Positions 13,288 through 19,503 of a stretch of 19,503 bases of DNA are shown here, in pieces (within the stretch, counting starts at the first letter, position 1; the number at the start of each line of letters is the position of its first letter). Origin of the DNA: Marinosulfonomonas sp. (GTDB lineage: Bacteria; Pseudomonadota; Alphaproteobacteria; Rhodobacterales; Rhodobacteraceae); the NCBI GenBank assembly GCA_026989405.1, contig JALSJL010000193.1, forward strand, positions 1-19,503. Direction: 5' to 3'. A program made the translations under genes and the position numbers. The notes below the pieces were generated by a model, which saw only the letters and a program-made list of their open reading frames with translations, was not told the DNA's origin and made no database searches.

Positions 13288-15378
13288 CTAACCCACTGAA
13301 ATCAGGCGTATTGCCTGATCCTGCTCCATCAACCAAAGCAACAGTCGCGCCGCCGAACCGCGCGGCGACGCGAGCGTTGGGTCATCTTGCAACAGCTTGC
13401 GCGCATCGGCCTGGGCCATCTCCATCAGTGCGGTCTGGCTTTCCAGATCGGCTATGCGAAACCGGGGAAGCCCCGACTGCGCCGTGCCGATCACATCTCC
13501 GGCGCCGCGCATCGCCAGGTCTTCCTCGGCGATGCGAAACCCGTCTTCGGTTTCCCGCATGATCTCGAGCCGGCGCCTTGCGGCCTCGGTCAGCGGTGGC
13601 TGATAGAGCAGCAGGCAGGTAGACGCCGCATCACCCCGCCCGACCCGGCCCCGCAGCTGGTGCAGTTGCGACAGCCCGAAATGCTCGGCCCGTTCGATCA
13701 CCATGATCGTGGCATTCGGCACGTCGACCCCGACTTCGATCACGGTGGTCGCCACAAGCACCGACGTCTTTCCGGCGACGAAATCGGCCATCGCCGCGTC
13801 GCGTTCGTCCAGCGGCATCTGGCCATGCACCAGCCCGACCCGGCCTTCACCCAGAACCGCACGCAGGTGTTTGTAGCGCTGTTGCGCGGCTGTCAGGTCC
13901 GATACTTCGCTTTCCTCGACCAGCGGACAAACCCAGTAAGCCTGCCGCCCTTCCCGGATGGCCCGGCGCAAGTGATCCACCACTTCGTCGATGCGCCCGG
14001 CACTGACCAGGGCGGTCTTGACCGGCTTTCGACCGGGCGGCTTTTCGTCGAGCACCGACACATCCATGTCGCCATACTGGGCCAGAGCCAACGAGCGCGG
14101 GATCGGCGTCGCGGTCATCACCAGAACGTCTGCCCTTTTGCCCTTGGCGCCCAGCTCCATGCGTTGCGACACCCCGAACCGGTGCTGTTCGTCAATCACT
14201 GCCAGCCGCAAGTCCCTGAATTCGACATCCTTTTGAAACACCGCATGGGTTCCCACCAGGATCTGGATATCGCCGGCCTTCAGCGCCTTCAGCTTGGCCG
14301 CGCGTTCCCTGCCCTTGTCACGGCCGGTCAGGATATCCAGCACGACGCCGGCAGCCTCGGCCAGCGGCTTCAGGCTTTCCAGGTGTTGTTGGGCCAGAAT
14401 ACCCGTCGGCGCCATCATCACCCCCTGCCCGCCGGATTCAACGGCAATGAGCAGCGCCATGAAGGCCACCAGCGTCTTGCCCGAGCCGACATCACCCTGC
14501 AACAAGCGGTTCATCCGGACATCGGCAGCCATGTCGGCGGCAATTTCGGATATTGCGCGCGTCTGTGCCCTGGTCGGCTCGTAGGGCAAGGCCGCAAGCA
14601 CCCTGGCCTGAAGCTGCCCCGTGCCCCGGCTGGGCCGCCCCTTGGCGCGCCGAATGCGCGAGCGGGCCAGGGCAAGGGTCAGTTGATGGGCGAAAAACTC
14701 ATCGTAAGCCAGCCGTTTGCGGGCCGGCGCTTCCTGCGCAAAATCGGCCTGGGACGAGGGATGATGCGCGGCCTCGAGGGCCTCGGAAAAATCCGGCCAG
14801 TTTTCGCGTTCGCGCAGGGCTTGGTCAATCCACTCGTCAAACTCTGGCACGCGCGCAAGCGCGCCCTGCACAGCCTTCGCCATCGCCTTGGCCGAAACCC
14901 CGGCAGTCAATGGGTAGACCGGTTCAAACTCGGGTATTTCACCGGCCTTTTCGGGTGGGACAATATGGTCCGGATGCACGATTTGCGCCACCCCGTCGAA
15001 AACTTCGAGCTTTCCCGAGACAACCCGGCGCTGGCCAATCGGCAACTGCGACCTGAGCCAGGATTCCCGGGGGTGAAAAAACACCAGCTGAAAGGACGTT
15101 TTCGCATCTTCGACCACGACGCGGTAAGGCCGACCCTTCTGGGGCGGCACAATGTGTCGACCAACGACGACCTCCACCGTCACGACCTCGTTTGGCGCAG
15201 CCCCCAGAACCGTGTCGCGCCGCCGACGGTCGATCACCGAGTGCGGCAGGGTGAAAATCAGGTCACGCGGCTTTTCAATGCCGATCTGAACCAGGGCTTT
15301 CGCGGTTTTGGGGCCAACGCCCTCAAGGCTTTCAAGCGCGCTGAACAGCGGATAAAGAACTGGCGGCCGTGTGCTCAT
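13288..15378 (-). CDS. recG: ATP-dependent DNA helicase RecG
   Basis: This 696-residue double-stranded DNA translocase reverses stalled replication forks and processes branched recombination intermediates. Seen: the N-terminal wedge (OB-fold) region at about 65-150, including RVVVEDAKTSFQLVFFHPR, and the Walker A motif GDVGSGKT at 295-302. The DExH-type box DEQH at 396-399 and TATPIPRSLAL from 422 follow. The second helicase domain has HGQMPLDERDAAM, VATTVIEVGVDVPNATIMVI and QLRGRVGRGD, followed by the RecG C-terminal domain. The length is close to the E. coli protein (693). Its ATG overlaps the ligA stop by four bases (ATGA), so the two repair/replication genes are translationally coupled in the order ligA, recG. 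Confidence 0.97.
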   Translation of the reverse strand: MSTRPPVLYPLFSALESLEGVGPKTAKALVQIGIEKPRDLIFTLPHSVIDRRRRDTVLGAAPNEVVTVEVVVGRHIVPPQKGRPYRVVVEDAKTSFQLVFFHPRESWLRSQLPIGQRRVVSGKLEVFDGVAQIVHPDHIVPPEKAGEIPEFEPVYPLTAGVSAKAMAKAVQGALARVPEFDEWIDQALRERENWPDFSEALEAAHHPSSQADFAQEAPARKRLAYDEFFAHQLTLALARSRIRRAKGRPSRGTGQLQARVLAALPYEPTRAQTRAISEIAADMAADVRMNRLLQGDVGSGKTLVAFMALLIAVESGGQGVMMAPTGILAQQHLESLKPLAEAAGVVLDILTGRDKGRERAAKLKALKAGDIQILVGTHAVFQKDVEFRDLRLAVIDEQHRFGVSQRMELGAKGKRADVLVMTATPIPRSLALAQYGDMDVSVLDEKPPGRKPVKTALVSAGRIDEVVDHLRRAIREGRQAYWVCPLVEESEVSDLTAAQQRYKHLRAVLGEGRVGLVHGQMPLDERDAAMADFVAGKTSVLVATTVIEVGVDVPNATIMVIERAEHFGLSQLHQLRGRVGRGDAASTCLLLYQPPLTEAARRRLEIMRETEDGFRIAEEDLAMRGAGDVIGTAQSGLPRFRIADLESQTALMEMAQADARKLLQDDPTLASPRGSAARLLLWLMEQDQAIRLISVG

Positions 15379-17651
15379 GCGGCGCCGATCAGCGTGAGCC
15401 AGGCATCTTCGTCGATGATCTCGACCCCCAGCTCAGCCGCCTTTTTGGCCTTGGAGCCGGCCCCCGGGCCGGCCACCACCAGATCGGTCCTGCGCGACAC
15501 CGAGCCCGCCACCTTGGCCCCAAGCGCCTCGGCCCGCGCCTTCGCCTCGGCCCGCGTCATCTTTTCCAGAGATCCGGTAAACACGATTGTCTTGCCGGCC
15601 ACAGGGCTGTCCGAAGCAGCCGGCTGGACCGCATCTTCGATCTCTTCCAGCTGTGCAACAAGCCGGTCGATCATCGCGCGTTCGGCGTCCTGATGAAACG
15701 CAAGTACCAGTGAGCGCGCCAAGACCTCACCGACCCCGTCGATGTTGGTCAACTCTTCCCATTCCGGCCCGTCGCCATCGCGCGCGCGCGTCATCGCTGT
15801 TTCGAAAGCCTCCCAGGATCCGTAGTGGCGCGCCAACAGTTTCGATGCGACCTCTCCGACATGGCGAATACCCAGAGAAAAGATCATGCGTTCCAGCGGA
15901 ATTCGTCGCCGCGCCTCGATCGAGCGGAACAGTTTTTGCACCGACCGCTCGCCCCAGCCGTGCTGGCGTGCAAGTGGTGTCCGAGAGCGCTCATCGAACC
16001 TCTCGCGGGCGTGATCGGGGTCGAAATGGTCCAGCCCCAGCGCTTCGGCCAGCGCTCTTTTCTGTTCATCCGGGTCAGCGCTGCCCTGCAGGCGTGTCAG
16101 CACCTCGTCCAGCCCGACAAGCGCCTTTTTCCCGGCGCTGTCACGCGCAGCCAGGGTGAAAATGTCGGCCGGCTCGCGCACCCATCCGAGCAGATAGAAC
16201 GCCTCGACCTGTTTCGCGCCCAGACCTTCGATGTCGAACGCATCGCGGCCTACAAAATGTTTGAGCCTTTCCATCGCCTGTGCCGGGCAAGCCATGCCCC
16301 CGGTGCAGCGGCGCACCGCGTCGCCCGGCTCGCGGATCGCATCCGATCCGCAGACCGGGCATTTCGTGGGAAATTCGAACGGTCTGGCTTCGGGCGGGCG
16401 GCGCGACAGGTCGACATCCGCAATCTTCGGGATCACATCGCCGGCCCGGTAGACCTTGACCCAGTCACCTTCCCGAATGTCCTTGCCCCCGCGGATCGGG
16501 TTGCCATTGGTGTCGACACCCTTGATGTAGTCCTCGTTGTGCAGCGTCGCATTGGACACGACCACGCCACCAACGGTCACCGGTTTCAGGCGGGCAACCG
16601 GGGAAAGCGCACCGGTGCGCCCCACCTGAATGTCAATTTTCAACAGCCAGGTCCAGACGGTCTCGGGCGGGAATTTGTGCGCGATGGCCCAACGAGGCGT
16701 GTTCGACCGAAACCCGAGCCGGCGTTGCAAGCCAAGGTCGTTGACCTTGTAGACCACGCCATCGATGTCATAGCCCAGGTCCGGGCGCGCCGCCTCAATT
16801 CGTTGGTAGTGCTCCAGCAACTGTCGCGGTCCGTGGCACAACCGGGTCAGTTCATTCACCTTGAAGCCAAGTTGTGCCAGTCGATGCAGCGCGCCGATCT
16901 GGGTATCGGCAAGCGGCTGCGAAAGCTCACCCCAGGCATAGGCAAAATATTTCAAGGGCCGCGAAGCCGTGATCTGTGGATCCAGTTGACGCAATGAACC
17001 GGCGGCTGCGTTTCGCGGGTTGGCGAAGGTCTTGCCCCCCTGTTCGGCCTGGGCACGATTCAGGGCTTCGAAATCATCGTGGCTCATGTAGACTTCGCCG
17101 CGAACCTCAAGGATATCCGGGGCGTCGGTCAGGGTTTTCGGAATGTCGCACACCGTGCGGGCATTTTCGGTGACGTCCTCACCGGTTTCCCCATCGCCAC
17201 GCGTCGCCGCCTGCACCAGTTGCCCGGCTTCGTAGCGAATGGACAGCGAAAGCCCGTCGATCTTCGGTTCGGCACAATAGTCGATCGTCGCGTCGTCTAT
17301 CCCGAGGAAACGCCGGATTCTCTTGTCGAAATCATATACTTCCTTTTCGGAAAACGCATTTGCCAGAGACAGCATCGGCACCCGATGGTGCACCTTGGCG
17401 AACCCCTCGCGCGGCGGCGCGCCCACATTTTCAGTTGGACTGTCAGGGCGCTTCAGTTCCGGAAAGCGCTTTTCAAGCTCGATCAGCCGGCGTTTTGCCG
17501 CGTCGTATTCGGCATCCGAAATAAAGGGCGCGTCGTTCTGATGATAGGCAAGATCGGCCCGACGGATCAGGTCTGTCAGGCGCTCGATCTCGGCATTTGC
17601 CTCATCACGTCCCAGACTGTCCACTGGCCTTTTTGCGTGATCGATATCCAT
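15375..17651 (-). CDS. ligA: NAD-dependent DNA ligase
   Basis: This 758-residue ligase seals nicks in replication and repair using NAD. Seen: the Ia domain, with AYHQNDAPFISDAEYD at 35-50 that binds NMN, and the adenylated lysine K130 in AEPKIDG. The OB fold follows, then a Cys4 zinc finger at C431, C434, C449 and C455, helix-hairpin-helix repeats at about 500-655, and a C-terminal BRCT domain at about 682-758. It is longer than E. coli LigA (671). Most of the excess is an insertion of about 60 residues at roughly 506-566 within the HhH region, plus a short N-terminal extension. I chose the ATG at 17649-17651 because of a GGGAGG site 6 bases upstream; an upstream in-frame start would add 22 unconserved residues. 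Confidence 0.96.
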   Translation of the reverse strand: MDIDHAKRPVDSLGRDEANAEIERLTDLIRRADLAYHQNDAPFISDAEYDAAKRRLIELEKRFPELKRPDSPTENVGAPPREGFAKVHHRVPMLSLANAFSEKEVYDFDKRIRRFLGIDDATIDYCAEPKIDGLSLSIRYEAGQLVQAATRGDGETGEDVTENARTVCDIPKTLTDAPDILEVRGEVYMSHDDFEALNRAQAEQGGKTFANPRNAAAGSLRQLDPQITASRPLKYFAYAWGELSQPLADTQIGALHRLAQLGFKVNELTRLCHGPRQLLEHYQRIEAARPDLGYDIDGVVYKVNDLGLQRRLGFRSNTPRWAIAHKFPPETVWTWLLKIDIQVGRTGALSPVARLKPVTVGGVVVSNATLHNEDYIKGVDTNGNPIRGGKDIREGDWVKVYRAGDVIPKIADVDLSRRPPEARPFEFPTKCPVCGSDAIREPGDAVRRCTGGMACPAQAMERLKHFVGRDAFDIEGLGAKQVEAFYLLGWVREPADIFTLAARDSAGKKALVGLDEVLTRLQGSADPDEQKRALAEALGLDHFDPDHARERFDERSRTPLARQHGWGERSVQKLFRSIEARRRIPLERMIFSLGIRHVGEVASKLLARHYGSWEAFETAMTRARDGDGPEWEELTNIDGVGEVLARSLVLAFHQDAERAMIDRLVAQLEEIEDAVQPAASDSPVAGKTIVFTGSLEKMTRAEAKARAEALGAKVAGSVSRRTDLVVAGPGAGSKAKKAAELGVEIIDEDAWLTLIGAA

Positions 17652-17657
17652 GCGACG

Positions 17658-17663
17658 CCTCCC
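17658..17663 (-). promoter_or_regulatory. Ribosome binding site fixing the ligA start
   Basis: On the minus strand this reads GGGAGG, 6 bases before the ATG at 17649-17651. No comparable site was seen before the farther upstream in-frame start codon at 17717, so this site decides the start. Confidence 0.8.
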
Positions 17664-17724
17664 ATTGTCCGGTGAAGGATTGATAGGAGGCCCGCGTGTT
17701 CGCGTCCAGTGAAACAACCGGCGC

Positions 17725-17749
17725 CCTGATGCACCAGAGGTGTGTCAGG
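17725..17749. repeat. Imperfect palindrome in the ctrA-ligA gap
   Basis: CCTGATGCACC (17725-17735) and GGTGTGTCAGG (17739-17749) are inverted copies with two mismatches around an AGA centre. The element lies in the 152-bp gap upstream of ligA. It could be an operator or a weak transcript-end hairpin; nothing decides between these. Confidence 0.4.
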
Positions 17750-17764
17750 CGGTCATCCGGCACA

Positions 17765-17792
17765 GGGGCGCCTGGCTCATGGGCAGCGCCCC
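17765..17792 (-). other. GC-rich hairpin downstream of ctrA
   Basis: GGGGCGC (17765-17771) and GCGCCCC (17786-17792) are exact inverted complements with a 14-base loop. The element begins 11 bases after the ctrA stop in the minus direction. No T-run follows, so it may be a weak or factor-assisted terminator, or an mRNA stabiliser. Confidence 0.4.
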
Positions 17793-17803
17793 GGCTGTTG
17801 CGC

Positions 17804-18517
17804 TCAGGCGCCCATGGCAAGCTGATGGTCGATTTCGGCAGGCTGCGGATCGCGCAGCACATAGCCGCGCCCCCAGACGGTCTCGATGTAGTTTTCGCCC
17901 TCTGTCGCCTGACTGAGCTTCTTGCGCAGTTTGCAGATGAACACGTCGATGATCTTCAGCTCCGGTTCATCCATCCCGCCGTAAAGGTGATTGAGAAACA
18001 TTTCCTTGGTGAGGGTCGTGCCCTTGCGCAACGAAAGAAGCTCGAGCATCTGGTATTCCTTGCCCGTAAGATGAACCGGCTTTCCGTTGGCACTGACCGT
18101 CTTGGCGTCGAGATTGACCTCGATCGAGCCGGTCGGGATCACCGATTGGGCATGCCCCTTCGAGCGACGGATGATCGCGTGGATGCGGGCAACCAGCTCT
18201 TCGCGGTGAAACGGTTTGGTCAGGTAGTCATCCGCCCCGAAACCGAACCCCTTGATCTTGTTTTCGGTGTCGTCATCCCCCGACAGGATCAGAATGGGCG
18301 TGTCAACCCGCGCCAGACGAAGTTGGCGCAAGACATCGTGGCCGTGCATGTCCGGCAGGTTCAGGTCAAGCAGGATGAGATCGTAGTCATACAGTTTTGC
18401 AAGATCTATCCCCTCTTCTCCGAGGTCGGTGGCATACACATTCAGATTGGCATGCGTCAGCATCAGCTCGATGCTCTTGGATGTCGTCGGGTCGTCCTCT
18501 ACCAGCAAAACGCGCAT
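17804..18517 (-). CDS. ctrA: Cell-cycle response regulator CtrA
   Basis: This 237-residue OmpR/PhoB-type response regulator is a global regulator in Alphaproteobacteria; in Rhodobacterales it typically controls motility, gene-transfer-agent and related genes. Seen: a receiver domain with the acidic pocket E7/D8/D9, phospho-acceptor D51 in ILLDLNLPDMHG, and the conserved LTKPF lysine. A winged-helix DNA-binding domain follows, with LTGKEYQMLELLSLRKG, the KEMFLNHLYGGMDEPE stretch that is nearly invariant in CtrA proteins, and the IDVFICKLRKKL and VWGRGYVLRDP stretches. The start ATG at 18515-18517 has two upstream purine sites (GGAG and AGGAG), and the usual N-terminus MRVLLVEDD begins there; a longer in-frame start adds 21 unconserved residues. 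A CtrA-type box lies in the 95-bp upstream gap. Confidence 0.97.
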   Translation of the reverse strand: MRVLLVEDDPTTSKSIELMLTHANLNVYATDLGEEGIDLAKLYDYDLILLDLNLPDMHGHDVLRQLRLARVDTPILILSGDDDTENKIKGFGFGADDYLTKPFHREELVARIHAIIRRSKGHAQSVIPTGSIEVNLDAKTVSANGKPVHLTGKEYQMLELLSLRKGTTLTKEMFLNHLYGGMDEPELKIIDVFICKLRKKLSQATEGENYIETVWGRGYVLRDPQPAEIDHQLAMGA

Positions 18518-18569
18518 ATTAAGATCTCCGCTCCTATAAGGTCGTTCCATTGGACATTGGACAATAATG

Positions 18570-18585
18570 GTTAACCACAAGTTAC
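18570..18585 (-). promoter_or_regulatory. CtrA-type binding box upstream of ctrA
   Basis: The minus strand reads GTAACTTGTGGTTAAC, which matches the CtrA consensus TTAAC-N6-TTAAC at nine of ten defined positions. It lies 52 bases before the ctrA start codon in the sciP-ctrA gap. Autoregulation of ctrA is established in Caulobacter; here it is inferred from the site alone. Confidence 0.65.
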
Positions 18586-18612
18586 CGCTGAGGTCGTAAT
18601 AACATCTGCAAC

Positions 18613-18891
18613 TTACAGTTGTCTATACTTCTGAGCCTTTGTCACCCGCAGCGCCTCAATTCCATGCCGGTCAACAGCCTGTTTCCACTCGGTAAGTTCT
18701 TCATCGCTGAGCCCCCATTTGCCAAGCGCCTCTTCCCGCGAGATCAGACCGCATTCCAGCGCACGCACAATCGCGGCCTTGCGGCTGACCACCCAGCGCC
18801 GGGTGTTCGCCGGCGGCAGATCCGCCCGCGTCATGATACTGCCGTCCTTGAGTGTGACCGCACGCACACCACCGATTTTCTTCAGATACAT
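18613..18891 (-). CDS. sciP: CtrA inhibitor SciP (DUF1153 family)
   Basis: This 92-residue HTH-type protein matches the SciP/DUF1153 family. In Caulobacter, SciP binds CtrA-dependent promoters and/or CtrA itself and blocks CtrA-activated transcription. Seen: the highly conserved N-terminus MYLKKIGGVRAVTLKDG, the block TRADLPPANTRRWVVSRKAAIV at residues 21-42, and a helix-turn-helix-like LISREEALGKWGLSDEELTEW followed by AVDRHGIEALRVTKAQ. I chose the ATG at 18889-18891 because it gives the family N-terminus and follows a GGGGTGAG site. The same frame opens 47 codons upstream, but that extension overlaps the divergent mnmA start and is not conserved. It is directly upstream of ctrA on the same strand, separated by 95 bp. 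Confidence 0.95.
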   Translation of the reverse strand: MYLKKIGGVRAVTLKDGSIMTRADLPPANTRRWVVSRKAAIVRALECGLISREEALGKWGLSDEELTEWKQAVDRHGIEALRVTKAQKYRQL

Positions 18892-18895
18892 TTGC

Positions 18896-18903
18896 TCACC
18901 CCT
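18896..18903 (-). promoter_or_regulatory. Ribosome binding site fixing the sciP start
   Basis: The minus strand reads AGGGGTGA-G close to the ATG at 18889-18891 (AGGGG spaced 7 bases). This supports the 92-residue product over the 139-residue frame. Confidence 0.7.
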
Positions 18904-18958
18904 GATTAATGCCGCTCCAGTTTCGACCGGCTTGCTTAATGGGGCGTGAAACTGCCCC

Positions 18959-18986
18959 TTGAGAGTAGTTAGCATTTGCCTATATT
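18959..18986 (+). promoter_or_regulatory. Candidate sigma-70 promoter for mnmA
   Basis: TTGAGA at 18959-18964 and TATATT at 18981-18986 are separated by 16 bases. Transcription would start near 18993, about 20 bases before the mnmA ATG. The site lies in the gap between divergent sciP and mnmA. Confidence 0.55.
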
Positions 18987-19013
18987 CTGCCGGACCACTT
19001 CCGGGAAACGACC

Positions 19014-19503
19014 ATGGCTCTTGATCATCCAACCGGCACCCTCAATTCGCTCGGGTTTGCCAAGGCGCCCGCGCAAACGCGCGTGGTCGTGGCCATGTCC
19101 GGTGGCGTCGACAGCTCTGTGGTGGCGGCAGAACTGAAACGCGAAGGCTATGACGTCGTCGGTGTGACGCTTCAGCTCTATGACCACGGGGCTGCGCTGG
19201 CAAAAAAGGGCGCGTGCTGCGCCGGGCGAGACATTCATGATGCGCGCCGCGTGGCCGAAGAGATGGGGTTTCCTCACTACGTCCTGGACTATGAAAACAT
19301 CTTCAGGGACGCGGTGATCGATGAGTTTGCCGACAGCTATCTGGCCGGAGCGACGCCGGTGCCGTGCATCCGCTGCAACGAAAGGGTCAAGTTTCGTGAC
19401 CTGCTGAATGTGGCGCGCGATCTGGAGGCCGACTGCATGGCGACCGGACATTACATCCAGCGCAAGATCGGCCCCGCAGGGCCAGAGCTGCACCGGGCAG
19501 ATA
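19014..19503 (+). CDS. mnmA: tRNA-specific 2-thiouridylase MnmA (partial, N-terminal)
   Basis: The window holds the first 163 codons of an enzyme that adds sulfur to U34 of tRNA-Lys, -Glu and -Gln, activating the base with ATP. Seen: the PP-loop SGGVDSS from residue 29 within VVVAMSGGVDSS, and a VGVTLQLYD segment where relatives have VGVxxxxWD. A CCAGRDIHDARRVAEEMG block at 68-85 and TPVPCIRCNERVKFRDLL at 114-131 follow. C121 in the CN pair corresponds to the catalytic cysteine of E. coli MnmA (C102), and ATGHY at 143-147 is conserved. The N-terminal extension of about 20 residues before the PP-loop is common in alphaproteobacterial proteins. The gene is divergent from sciP. The second catalytic cysteine and C-terminal domains lie beyond the right edge. 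Confidence 0.95.
   Translation, partial: MALDHPTGTLNSLGFAKAPAQTRVVVAMSGGVDSSVVAAELKREGYDVVGVTLQLYDHGAALAKKGACCAGRDIHDARRVAEEMGFPHYVLDYENIFRDAVIDEFADSYLAGATPVPCIRCNERVKFRDLLNVARDLEADCMATGHYIQRKIGPAGPELHRAD

Noticed and set aside
13004..13336. 110-codon minus-strand frame over the recG 3' end and the small-protein gene
   Set aside because: It is out of frame with both recG and the better-supported 40-aa gene, which has its own ribosome site.
13387..15693. Long open frame (768 codons) on the plus strand across recG and ligA
   Set aside because: It is antisense to two clearly conserved genes, spans the junction between them, and has low-complexity His/Gln/Arg-rich content typical of GC-rich reverse-frame shadows.
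17696..18574. 292-codon plus-strand frame preceded by a TAGGAGG-like site
   Set aside because: It is wholly antisense to ctrA, and the purine site lies in the ligA upstream region by chance. No recognisable domain.
18892..19032. 47-codon N-terminal extension of sciP
   Set aside because: It covers the mnmA start and promoter and does not match the family N-terminus MYLKKIGG, which follows a good ribosome site.

Overview
The window looks like a chromosome segment of a GC-rich alphaproteobacterium, most likely a member of the Rhodobacterales. The main grounds are an adjacent sciP (DUF1153) and ctrA pair, a Usg-family protein next to gyrA, a CtrA-type TTAAC-N6-TTAAC box in front of ctrA, and the lineage style of GyrA, LigA and the monofunctional HisI. 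No rRNA, tRNA, IS element, CRISPR array or phage gene was seen, and there is no gene-free stretch longer than about 300 bases.

Left block (1-5633) is an accessory-looking uptake module. A leftward operon runs M20-family amidohydrolase, family-5 solute-binding protein, DppB-like permease, DppC-like permease, and an ATPase cut by the window edge. Most junctions overlap by 1 or 4 bases; the exception is the gap after the binding-protein gene, which holds a perfect 10-bp stem-loop. A divergent PAS plus LuxR-HTH regulator lies 82 bp upstream, and a near-perfect dyad sits in the shared intergenic region. The parsimonious reading is import of a peptide or N-acylated amino acid followed by cytoplasmic hydrolysis, under local control.

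Middle block (5637-12887) is housekeeping: usg, gyrA, trmFO, gluQRS, a secreted hypothetical protein, hisI, and a NifU/IscU-like protein with altered metal-ligand positions. gluQRS and the hypothetical gene converge and overlap tail-to-tail by 107 bp.

Right block (13060-19503) is DNA repair and cell-cycle control: a 40-residue small membrane protein, recG and ligA (4-base overlap) on the minus strand, then ctrA and sciP, also on the minus strand. The start of mnmA reads rightward off the window edge. A strong intrinsic terminator oriented for the minus strand follows the small membrane protein gene.

I found no clear candidate for a wholly new multi-gene system. The most interesting items are the regulator/dyad/transport module, the overlooked 40-aa membrane protein, the NifU-like protein lacking a canonical cysteine, the gluQRS antisense overlap, and structured elements before trmFO, gyrA and ctrA. 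Functions rest on motif recognition by eye; no database searches were run.
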